From positions 1 through 24,965 of the forward strand of contig CAJUQB010000069.1 of the NCBI GenBank assembly GCA_910588285.1: DNA of 24,965 nucleotides, given 5' to 3'. Source of the stretch: an uncultured Lachnospiraceae bacterium. GTDB lineage: Bacteria; Bacillota; Clostridia; Lachnospirales; Lachnospiraceae. The notes under the pieces were generated by a model. The model was not told the DNA's origin, ran no database searches, and worked only from the letters and a program-made list of their open reading frames with translations. Shown in pieces: positions 6,531 to 13,962 of this stretch (position 1 is its first letter; the number at the start of each line of letters is the position of its first letter). Made by a program: the position numbers and the translations under genes.

Positions 6531-6549
6531 AACATACTAGTGGTATGTT
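6531..6549 (+). promoter_or_regulatory. TetR operator 2
   Basis: A second AACATAC-5-GTATGTT with different central bases (TAGTG instead of CATCA), centred 28 bp from operator 1 and ending two bases before the AGGAGGTGA ribosome binding site (6551-6559). The pair points to autorepression by the adjacent TetR protein. Confidence 0.82.
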
Positions 6550-6565
6550 AAGGAGGTGACACGTC

Positions 6566-7228
6566 ATGGCAAGAAATAATCACCCGGAGGAAACGGTGCA
6601 GTTAATCTTATCGGTGGCATTCCGTCTATTTATGGAAAAGGGATATGAGCATACCTCCATCCAGGATATCATAGACCAGCTGGGCGGGCTTAGCAAAGGC
6701 GCCATCTATCATCATTTTAAATCAAAAGAGGAGCTATTGGTTGCTGTTATGGACCAAATGACCGCAGAGTCCAACCAGATGCTTGCAGCCATCCGCGACC
6801 GCTCTGACCTAAACGGCCAGGAGAAGCTGAAAACTATTTTTAAGGCATCCATCAACCGGCCGGTGCAGGATGACATATTTGCGGTTGCCCCAGACCTTCA
6901 TAAGAACCCGAAGCTTCTTTTCAGCCTTCTTCATGATACCATCGACCATGCTGCGCCGGAGTATATTCTGCCGATTATCCGGGAGGGAATTTCAGACGGC
7001 TCCGTGGTAACGGACTATCCGGAGGAATTGGCCGAGCTGATTTTGCTTGTTGCAAATGTCTGGATGAATCCCATGATCTTTGACAGCTCTGTGGAAGAAT
7101 CCTACCGGAAATTTATGGTATTTGCCCAGATGATGCGAAGCCTTGGACTGGATATCGTAGACGACGAGCTGTTGGAACGGCTCCAGGAGCTGACCGCCAT
7201 CTATCAAGAAAGAAGGAAAAACATATGA
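6566..7228 (+). CDS. TetR/AcrR family transcriptional repressor
   Basis: A 220-residue TetR-family regulator. The N-terminal helix-turn-helix spans about residues 30-55 (TSIQDIIDQLGG, then LSKGAIYHHFKSKEELL, the family's recognition helix). The remainder is an all-helical ligand-binding domain with no recognisable specificity. The ATG at 6566 follows an ideal AGGAGGTGA. It overlaps the exporter gene by ATGA (7225-7228), so the two are translationally coupled. With two inverted-repeat operators in its own promoter it should repress itself and the exporter until a ligand, probably a transported toxic compound, binds. Confidence 0.94.
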   Translation: MARNNHPEETVQLILSVAFRLFMEKGYEHTSIQDIIDQLGGLSKGAIYHHFKSKEELLVAVMDQMTAESNQMLAAIRDRSDLNGQEKLKTIFKASINRPVQDDIFAVAPDLHKNPKLLFSLLHDTIDHAAPEYILPIIREGISDGSVVTDYPEELAELILLVANVWMNPMIFDSSVEESYRKFMVFAQMMRSLGLDIVDDELLERLQELTAIYQERRKNI

Positions 7229-8460
7229 ATGAAAAACTGTTTCACAAAGATTTTACCCTGGTTGTCATTGGCCAAATTATATCCCTGTTCGGCAACGCCA
7301 CCATCCGGTTTGCACTGCCGCTGTACCTGTTAAACCTCACCGGTTCTTCGGCCCTATACGGAACGGTCACGGCATGCGCCTTTCTCCCCGCCCTGCTGCT
7401 GTCGCCGGTTGGCGGGATTCTGGCAGACCGGGTAAATAAAAGGAATATCATGGTGCTGCTGGACTTTTTTACTGCTGCGGCGATTCTGGCCTTTGCCCTG
7501 TTCATGGAGAAAGGGAGCCTCATCCTGCTGCTGACAATTACGCTGATGCTCCTCTACGGGATTGCGGGCGCTTACCAGCCTGCCGTACAGGCCAGCATCC
7601 CCGCACTGGTCAGGCAGGAGCATTATATGGCGGCAAATTCGGTAATCAATACCGTAAGCTCCTTTGCCGCCCTGGCCGGACCTGTGCTGGGAGGCGTTCT
7701 GTACAGCGCCTGGGGGCTTAGGCCCGTCCTGTGGGTCTGCATGGCATGCTTCCTGCTGTCGGCAATTATGGAGCTGTTCCTCCACATCCCCTTCCGGAAG
7801 CCGGCCTCCGGCGGCATCCTTGAGACGGTCCGAAATGATTTCGGAGATAGCATCCGCTTTCTCCGAAGGGAGAAGCCTGTCATCGGAAAGGCCCTTCTGG
7901 TCATCTGCGGCATCAATCTGTTTCTGTCTTCCATGGTTATGGTTGGGCTGCCCTATCTGATCACAGAGGTATTGGATCTGGAGGCAGCACAGGCAAACCG
8001 GCTCTATGGCTTTGCCGAGGGGGCGCTGGCAGCGGGAGGGCTTTTGGGCGGAATCGGCGCAGGCCTCCTTGCCAACAGGCTGGCCATCCAAAGGGTGGGA
8101 AGGCTGGTCACTGCCTGCGCACTGTGTGTATTGCCCATCGGCGCCTCCCTGGTACTGTTTTCCTCGGGAATCATAAACTATGTGGTGATCCTTATCTGCA
8201 GCTTTGCCCTTATGGCATGTTCCACAGTTTTTACCGTGGAGATGATGTCCTTTATCCAGGCAGAAACGCCGCCCGGCTTACTTGGAAAGGTAATCTCTGT
8301 CATTCTCACTGTTTCCATGTGCGCCCAGCCCCTGGGCAATGCGCTGTATGGGGTCCTCTTTGGGCTCTGTAAGGGCTTGGAATATGTAGTGGTTTTCTTT
8401 GCAGGCATAGTATCCCTGCTCCTTGCCGTCAGCGCGGAAAAAATTTTCCAAAAAGTATAG
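7225..8460 (+). CDS. MFS efflux transporter (macrolide-efflux/MFS_3-like)
   Basis: A 411-residue membrane protein with about 12 hydrophobic segments in two halves. Features include the motif-A-like GGILADRVNKRNIM between TM2 and TM3 and a motif-C-like GPVLGGVLYSAWG near residues 150-165, as in drug:proton antiporters of the MefA/MFS_3 group. It would export a small hydrophobic compound at the cytoplasmic membrane using the proton gradient. It is co-transcribed and coupled by ATGA to the TetR repressor. The substrate cannot be told from the sequence. A hairpin lies just after the stop codon. Confidence 0.92.
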   Translation: MNEKLFHKDFTLVVIGQIISLFGNATIRFALPLYLLNLTGSSALYGTVTACAFLPALLLSPVGGILADRVNKRNIMVLLDFFTAAAILAFALFMEKGSLILLLTITLMLLYGIAGAYQPAVQASIPALVRQEHYMAANSVINTVSSFAALAGPVLGGVLYSAWGLRPVLWVCMACFLLSAIMELFLHIPFRKPASGGILETVRNDFGDSIRFLRREKPVIGKALLVICGINLFLSSMVMVGLPYLITEVLDLEAAQANRLYGFAEGALAAGGLLGGIGAGLLANRLAIQRVGRLVTACALCVLPIGASLVLFSSGIINYVVILICSFALMACSTVFTVEMMSFIQAETPPGLLGKVISVILTVSMCAQPLGNALYGVLFGLCKGLEYVVVFFAGIVSLLLAVSAEKIFQKV

Positions 8461-8466
8461 CCCCAT

Positions 8467-8492
8467 GAGCCCAATGTCATGATGTTGGGCTC
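8467..8492 (+). terminator. Hairpin after the MFS gene, possible weak terminator
   Basis: GAGCCCAA pairs perfectly with TTGGGCTC around a 10-base loop, seven bases after the MFS stop codon. Neither strand has a T run directly after the stem, so termination here is plausible by position but not by canonical structure. Confidence 0.5.
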
Positions 8493-8537
8493 AAAAGCCT
8501 CCAAATGGATGCGCCCCATGGATCTGTCCAATGGCTT

Positions 8538-9286
8538 TTACGCCAATTCGTAAAGGTACGTTCCTGCCCCCACCTCAATCCGATCCCTTCCGTCAGGCAG
8601 GCAAATCCAGGCACTGCCTCCATAGGGAACGGTCAGCTGAATCTTAAGCGTCCCATCTCCCTCATAGCTCCAGGAAATATCATATTGTCCATGTGGCGAA
8701 CCGAAGGCATAATGGTTCAGGCTGCCCGGCCCCTGGAAATGTCCGGTTTCATCCAAAACGTCCCGGCCCTGCCAGGCGCCGCCCGTTTTTCGCAAATAAA
8801 GGTATACTCCCATTCGTTATAGCTCTCCTTATAAACAGCATCACCGGAAACGCCTACCAGATTATCAGAAACCGCAATTGCCCTGGTCTGGCAATGGTTC
8901 ATGGCAATCCACTTGTTAAGCCCTTCTATGACGCTGTCCTCCATGGGAAGATTCCCTGCTTTGCCCAGAATTGAACCATGTCCGGATGGTTCCATGCCCC
9001 TGGCCCATAGATGCAAAGCTCCTGTTTGAAGGAATGGAGCAGCATTTCCCCCTCCTTGGAATTGATCAGGCGGCCAATGGGATATCCCTCTCCCCCGCCA
9101 TTTCCCTGCATAATCGAAGCTGCGTTCAACATCCCCCCGAAGGCTTCCGTCGCAAACCACAGCTCCTTTTCCTCATATTCTCTCACAGGGCCGTCATAAC
9201 CTTCCGGTATGCCTGTGATTACTGTCAATCCTGCCCATTTTAAGCTCCAGCTCACTCTTTTTGGTAAGATAGACTTCCTCTCTCAT
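8538..9286 (-). pseudogene. Frameshifted gene; C-terminus resembles alpha-L-rhamnosidase
   Basis: Three overlapping reading frames join into one protein of about 245 residues if single bases are restored at three places: near 9238-9241 (an A run; LELK to WAGLTVITG), near 8955 (a C run; IFP to MEDSVIEGL), and near 8797-8801 (an A run; FICEK to TGGAWQGRD). The ATG at 9284-9286 has GGAGAGGG upstream. The last 90 codons resemble the end of bacterial alpha-L-rhamnosidases: GPGSLNHYAFGS is the family's SLNHY(A/S)xGS motif, and LTVPYGGSAWICLPDG then EVGAGTYLYE resembles the C-terminal beta domain. The segment normally between them is missing. I do not recognise the N-terminal part (for example GGMLNAASIMQGNGGGEGYP). 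The gene looks non-functional unless the indels are sequencing errors. Confidence 0.72.
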
Positions 9287-9479
9287 CGTTCCCTCTCCAT
9301 TCATAGTGCAACGGTAATTTATTGTTGTGTATACATTGCTTATGTGCCACAATAATACTATAAAATCAATAAAAGATGCCAAGCTGATGCAAAATTGGCT
9401 ACTTATATATCAAATCTATGAAGATACGCTCGTTCTCTCAGCTACTGCAACCGGAAGCCATGCTGATCTATTTGGGTAG

Positions 9480-10859
9480 TCAACAACCCCGCAGCACAGC
9501 TCCAATGGCCTCCCTGACATTGGCAACCCCTACCAGCTTGATCCCCTGGGCCTCCTTCACCAGCTCCAGGCAGACGGCTGGCAGGATACACACCTCAAAA
9601 CCCAGCTTGGCCGCCTCAGCCACCCGCTGCTGGGGCATGGAGACAGCCCGCACCTCGCCGCTTAAGCCCACCTCCCCAAAGCAGATGGTCTTGGCCCCCA
9701 CCGGCTTGTCCTTCAGGCTGGAAAACAGAGCCAGCACGATCCCCAGGTCAATGGCCGGCTCATTCATGCGGATTCCCCCTGCAATATTCACATAGGCGTC
9801 GCAATTGGACATGGACAGCCCTGCCCGCTTCTCCAGCACTGCCATCAGCAGGTTCACCCGGTTTAGGTCCGCCCCCGCAGAGGTGCGGCGGGGCATCCCG
9901 AAATTACTCTGGCACACCAGCGCCTGGATCTCCATCAGCATGGGCCGCGTCCCCTCCATGGAGCAGGCCACCACAGAGCCGCTGGCTTCTTCCGGCCTTC
10001 CGTTCAGCATCACCTGGGAGGGGTTTAAGACCTCGGCAAGCCCGGACTCGCACATCTCAAACACGCCGATCTCATTGGTAGAACCAAACCGGTTCTTCAC
10101 CCCCCGCAGGATTCGGTACACCGCATGGCGGTCCCCCTCAAAATACAGCACCGTGTCCACCATATGCTCCAGCACCCTTGGGCCTGCCACCACCCCCTCC
10201 TTGGTCACATGGCCCACAATGAACACGGCGATGCCCTTTTCCTTGGCAATCCGAAGAAGCACCCCGGTGGCCTCCCGCACCTGTGACACGCTGCCTGGGG
10301 CAGAGGACACGTCCTCCTTGTACATGGTCTGGATGGAATCAATCATCACCACACTGGGGTGCTCCCGTTCAATCACCTTAGAGACCAGGTCCAGGTTCGT
10401 CTCGCACAGCAGGGTCAGCCGGTCCGAAAAGCTCCCGATCCGCTCCGCCCGCATCTTGATCTGCTGGGGCGACTCCTCCCCGGAAATATACAGCACGTCC
10501 ATGTCCTGGGAAAGCTTTTGGCACACCTGCAAAAGCAGGGTGGACTTCCCGATGCCCGGGTCTCCTCCCACCAGCACCAGGGAGCCGGGCACTACCCCGC
10601 CCCCCAGCACCCGATCCAGCTCCCCGTATCCGGTGTGCATGCGCTCCTGATGCTCATATTGGATCTGGGACAGGGCAGCAGGCTTAGCCGCCTCCAGCTC
10701 CTGGGCGGCCGACTTGGTCTTCCCCACTGCCTTCCTGTCCACCAGCTCCTCCACCATGGTATTCCATTCCCGGCACCCCGGGCACTGCCCCATCCACTTG
10801 CTAGATTCATACCCGCAATTCTGGCAAAAATACACCGACACATTTTTTCCCTTGGCCAA
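9480..10859 (-). CDS. radA: DNA repair protein RadA (Sms)
   Basis: A 459-residue RecA-like DNA-dependent ATPase and branch-migration helicase for recombinational repair. The N-terminal zinc finger has C12, C15, C26 and C29 (CQNCG, then CPGC). The P-loop is GGDPGIGKST (98-107), Walker B is VVMIDS (170-175), and the RadA-specific KNRFG motif is at 255-259. The C-terminal 170 residues form the Lon-protease-like domain (ALVCQSNFGMPRRTSAG, GVANVREAIGAVL). The start is TTG at 10857-10859, supported by GGAGGAAG upstream and by the family's MAKxK start; no ATG fits. A terminator of the preceding gene lies 30 bases upstream, so radA needs read-through or a promoter I could not identify. The order clpC-x-radA matches the Firmicutes clpC-radA neighbourhood with one gene inserted. 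Confidence 0.96.
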   Translation of the reverse strand: MAKGKNVSVYFCQNCGYESSKWMGQCPGCREWNTMVEELVDRKAVGKTKSAAQELEAAKPAALSQIQYEHQERMHTGYGELDRVLGGGVVPGSLVLVGGDPGIGKSTLLLQVCQKLSQDMDVLYISGEESPQQIKMRAERIGSFSDRLTLLCETNLDLVSKVIEREHPSVVMIDSIQTMYKEDVSSAPGSVSQVREATGVLLRIAKEKGIAVFIVGHVTKEGVVAGPRVLEHMVDTVLYFEGDRHAVYRILRGVKNRFGSTNEIGVFEMCESGLAEVLNPSQVMLNGRPEEASGSVVACSMEGTRPMLMEIQALVCQSNFGMPRRTSAGADLNRVNLLMAVLEKRAGLSMSNCDAYVNIAGGIRMNEPAIDLGIVLALFSSLKDKPVGAKTICFGEVGLSGEVRAVSMPQQRVAEAAKLGFEVCILPAVCLELVKEAQGIKLVGVANVREAIGAVLRGC

Positions 10860-10889
10860 CTATTCTTCCTCCTTTGGCATAACCGAAAA

Positions 10890-10913
10890 GAGGCTGTTCC
10901 AAAGAACAGCCTC
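10890..10913 (-). terminator. Intrinsic terminator of the 138-residue protein gene
   Basis: On the minus strand, GAGGCTGTTC and GAACAGCCTC form a perfect 10-bp stem with the 4-base loop TTTG, followed by TTTT. It lies just after the stop codon at 10919 and just before radA. Confidence 0.88.
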
Positions 10914-10918
10914 CGCTC

Positions 10919-11335
10919 CTATACATTCTTCTCAATCTTAACTGTAACTGGTGTGCCCTCGCTCATCTCCACGCTGAGATTCAGCTTCCCGCCCAGGTTG
11001 GTCTTCATGTGTCCCACATCCTCGCCGTCCACATACACCCGGTATTCGGTCTCGTCCTCCAGCCCCAGGGTAATCTGGGCATCCTCCGGCCCCTCCACCT
11101 GGAAGGAGATGCCAGCCTCCGTGGCCTGCAGGTTCCTCACGGTTGTCCCAGGTACTGATTCGTACACGAACATGCCGTTGCGCTCCAGCTTGGTGATCTC
11201 CCGGAAGGTCTTCACCTTGTACATATCACCATTGTGTTCAAAATCCTCCACTTTGGACTTTGCAGCCAACTGATAATTTCCAAAACTGATTGTGCCGTCT
11301 GCCTGTGTGCAAATTAATCCTTCAATTACAGCCAT
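10919..11335 (-). CDS. Conserved-looking 138-residue protein between clpC and radA, function unknown
   Basis: A small soluble protein, mostly predicted beta-strand, with no signal peptide or membrane segment. Segments include GLICTQADGTISFGNYQLAAK, KLERNGMFVYESVPGT, a beta-sandwich-like GPEDAQITLGLEDETEYRVYVDG, and NLGGKLNLSVEMSEG. Repeated 'xVDGxxVGxMKTNLGGK' type sequences are, from memory, found in Clostridia under the label 'endosialidase'; I see no catalytic domain that would justify that name. I choose the ATG at 11333-11335, which has AGGAGG 8 bases upstream, over a longer reading that begins 66 bases earlier within the promoter leader. It is a single-gene unit with a near-consensus promoter and a strong terminator, which suggests high expression. 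Confidence 0.85.
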   Translation of the reverse strand: MAVIEGLICTQADGTISFGNYQLAAKSKVEDFEHNGDMYKVKTFREITKLERNGMFVYESVPGTTVRNLQATEAGISFQVEGPEDAQITLGLEDETEYRVYVDGEDVGHMKTNLGGKLNLSVEMSEGTPVTVKIEKNV

Positions 11336-11366
11336 TACTATTATCCTCCTGTTATGTGGCTCACCC

Positions 11367-11387
11367 ACCTGCCCCTGCCGGGCAGGT
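11367..11387 (-). other. Hairpin in the leader of the 138-residue protein gene
   Basis: ACCTGCCC and GGGCAGGT form a perfect 8-bp G/C-rich stem with a 5-base loop, about 10-30 bases after the predicted transcription start and about 20 bases before the AGGAGG. No T run follows. It may stabilise the 5' end of an abundant mRNA. Confidence 0.6.
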
Positions 11388-11401
11388 ATGCTTGTATTCA
11401 T

Positions 11402-11430
11402 ATTATATAATAAAATGGCCTGATTTTCAA
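11402..11430 (-). promoter_or_regulatory. Strong sigma-A promoter for the 138-residue protein gene
   Basis: TTGAAA (11425-11430), a 17-base spacer and a perfect TATAAT (11402-11407). It lies in the 135-base gap after clpC, showing that this gene is not merely a clpC operon member. Confidence 0.88.
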
Positions 11431-11470
11431 TCCGTCTGTTTTATTTGTTTTACAAAATGGACCTCACCCG

Positions 11471-13933
11471 TTACAATTCATGGCCGGTTAGGCTGTGAAT
11501 TGTAATCTCACCCTTCCGCATGGTGATCTCCACCTGGTCCCCCGCCTGGATCCGTCCTGCCAGCAGCTCCTCCGCCAGACCGTCCTCCAGCTTATTCTGG
11601 ATCATACGGCGCAGGGGGCGCGCTCCGTACTTGGGATCATAGGCCTTTTCCACAATATAATTCTTCACTGCACCGCGGATCACAAGCTCCATATTCAGCT
11701 GTGTCCTGCAGCGGTCCACCAGCGTCTTGGTCAGAAGAGTCACAATCTTCTTCATATGCTCCTTGCTCAATGCGTGGAACACAATGGTCTCATCAATACG
11801 GTTCAAAAACTCCGGCTTGAAAATCCGGCGCACCTCCTCCATCACGCTGCTCTTCATCCGCTCATAATCCTGCTTCGCATCCTCCCTGGAGGCAAAGCCC
11901 AGACGCTTGGGCTCAATAATGGACTGGGCCCCTGCATTGGAGGTCATGATGATGATGGTATTCTTGAAATCCACACGCCTGCCCTGGGCGTCAGTGATAT
12001 GGCCATCGTCCAATACCTGCAGCAAAATGTTAAACACATCCGGATGGGCCTTCTCGATCTCATCCAGGAGAACCACACAATAGGGCTTGCGCCGCACCTT
12101 CTCGCTGAGCTGTCCCCCCTCCTCATAGCCCACATAGCCGGGGGGAGAGCCGATCATCTTGGACACGCTGTGCTTCTCCATATATTCCGACATATCTACA
12201 CGGATCATGGACTGTTCGTCCCCGAATACCGCCTCTGCCAGAGCCTTGCAGATCTCCGTCTTGCCCACTCCCGTGGGTCCCAGGAACAGGAAGGAGCCGA
12301 TGGGGCGGCCCGGATCCTTCAGGCCCACGCGCCCCCGGCGTACTGCCTTTGCCACTGCCGTCACGGCATCCTCCTGGCCGATGACCCGCTTGTGCAGCGT
12401 CTGCTCCAGCCGCCTTAGGCGGGCAGTCTCTCCCTCCGCCAGCTTTTTCACCGGAATCTTCGTCCAGCCGGACACCACATCCGCAATGGCTTCCTCATCC
12501 ACCACCAGCTTTTTCCGCTTCCTCTCCCGCTCAAATTTTTCTCTGATTTTCTGAATCTGCTGCTCCTTCTGCTCCATCTCCTGCTTCAGCCTGGAGGCCT
12601 CTGCAACATCCCCCGCCTCCAGGGCCTGCTCCAGCTTCAGCGTATCCTGCATCCGCTCCTCATCTGCATGCAGCAGCTCGCCGGGATAGCGGATCCCCGC
12701 AAGACGTACCTTGGCAGCCGCCTCGTCGATCAGGTCAATGGCCTTATCCGGCAGGAACCGGTCATTGATGTAGCGGTCCGACATCTTTGCGGCCGCCTCC
12801 AAGGCATCCTCCGTGATGTCTACCTGATGGTGGAGCTCATACCGGCTCTTCAAGCCCTTTAAAATATCTACCGTCTGCTCCACAGTGGGCTCCTCCACGG
12901 TCACCGGCTGGAATCTCCGCTCCAGCGCAGCATCCTTCTCAATGTACTTGCGGTACTCCTCCAGGGTGGTGGCCCCTATCAGCTGAAGCTCTCCCCGGGA
13001 CAGGGATGGCTTTAGTATATTGGAAGCATCCAGCGCACCTTCCGCACCGCCGGCTCCGATGAGGGTATGAAGCTCATCCAAAAACAGCAGCACGTCTCCT
13101 GCCTGAGTCACCTCCCGGACCACACGCTTGATTCGTTCCTCGAATTCGCCCCGGTACTTGGAGCCGGCCACCATACTGGACAGATCCAGGGTCACCACGC
13201 GTTTGCCTGCCACGGATTCCGGCACAAGCCCTGCCACAATCTGCTGAGCCAATGCTTCCACAATTGCCGTCTTGCCCACTCCCGGCTCCCCTACCAGACA
13301 GGGGTTATTTTTGCCCCGGCGGCTCAGGATCTGAATTACCCGGGCAATCTCCTGCTCCCGCCCGATCACCGGGTCCAGACGCCCCTGCTTTGCCTGCAGG
13401 GTCAGATCCCTGGAATACAGGTCCAGGGTAGGCGTCAGGCTGGCCTCCCTGTCCCCTGCCTTCATGCCTCTTAGCTCTTCCTTGATATTGGCCATATCCT
13501 CCCCCATGGCTGTCAAGGTATCCACATAAACTTTGCGGATATTGATGCCCATGGTATTCAGGAGCCTGGTGGCCACGCTCTCCGGTTCCCGCAGAATCGC
13601 CAAGAGCAGATGCTCTGTCCCGATTTCCGGGGCTTCAAACCGCTCCGCTTCCCGCTGGGCCTGCTCCAGCACCTCCTGAGTGCGGGGCGTATATCCATCC
13701 ATATCCAGCACCTCCACCCGCTCTCCGGGTGCAATCAGATCCTGGATCAGCTCCGCCAGCTTCTGGCCGTTCACCTGGTTCTCCGTCAATACCTTGGCTG
13801 CCACCCCGGATCCCTCCCGAAGAAGCCCGGCCAAAATATGTTCTGTCCCAATATATCCATGATGCAGCTGCCTGGACAGCTTATCTGCCAGGGCCAGCGC
13901 ACGTTTTGCCTTTTTACTGTAATCTAACCGCAT
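11471..13933 (-). CDS. clpC: ATP-dependent Clp protease ATP-binding subunit ClpC
   Basis: An 820-residue AAA+ unfoldase of class I Hsp100, which feeds unfolded proteins to ClpP. There are two Clp_N repeats (1-145). The first AAA+ domain has GEPGVGKT (215-222) and LLFLDE (282-287). A UVR-like coiled-coil middle domain lies at about 415-475. The second AAA+ domain has GPTGVGKT (552-559) and a VVLLDE Walker B. The C-terminal D2-small domain follows. The ATG at 13931-13933 has AAGGAG 11 bases upstream, slightly far. It begins 29 bases after the surface-protein gene and is probably co-transcribed with it. The usual Firmicutes partners ctsR, mcsA and mcsB are not adjacent, and I see no CtsR heptad repeat near the promoter. 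Confidence 0.97.
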   Translation of the reverse strand: MRLDYSKKAKRALALADKLSRQLHHGYIGTEHILAGLLREGSGVAAKVLTENQVNGQKLAELIQDLIAPGERVEVLDMDGYTPRTQEVLEQAQREAERFEAPEIGTEHLLLAILREPESVATRLLNTMGINIRKVYVDTLTAMGEDMANIKEELRGMKAGDREASLTPTLDLYSRDLTLQAKQGRLDPVIGREQEIARVIQILSRRGKNNPCLVGEPGVGKTAIVEALAQQIVAGLVPESVAGKRVVTLDLSSMVAGSKYRGEFEERIKRVVREVTQAGDVLLFLDELHTLIGAGGAEGALDASNILKPSLSRGELQLIGATTLEEYRKYIEKDAALERRFQPVTVEEPTVEQTVDILKGLKSRYELHHQVDITEDALEAAAKMSDRYINDRFLPDKAIDLIDEAAAKVRLAGIRYPGELLHADEERMQDTLKLEQALEAGDVAEASRLKQEMEQKEQQIQKIREKFERERKRKKLVVDEEAIADVVSGWTKIPVKKLAEGETARLRRLEQTLHKRVIGQEDAVTAVAKAVRRGRVGLKDPGRPIGSFLFLGPTGVGKTEICKALAEAVFGDEQSMIRVDMSEYMEKHSVSKMIGSPPGYVGYEEGGQLSEKVRRKPYCVVLLDEIEKAHPDVFNILLQVLDDGHITDAQGRRVDFKNTIIIMTSNAGAQSIIEPKRLGFASREDAKQDYERMKSSVMEEVRRIFKPEFLNRIDETIVFHALSKEHMKKIVTLLTKTLVDRCRTQLNMELVIRGAVKNYIVEKAYDPKYGARPLRRMIQNKLEDGLAEELLAGRIQAGDQVEITMRKGEITIHSLTGHEL

Positions 13934-13962
13934 GATGCAACATACTCCTTTTTACCATTTTC

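Noticed and set aside
7354..8091. A 245-codon minus-strand frame
   Set aside because: It is antisense to the MFS exporter, whose membrane-protein signature and coupling to tetR are convincing.
11336..11401. Longer N-terminus for the 138-residue protein
   Set aside because: The extra codons overlap the promoter -10 region and the leader hairpin, and the downstream ATG has a perfect AGGAGG.
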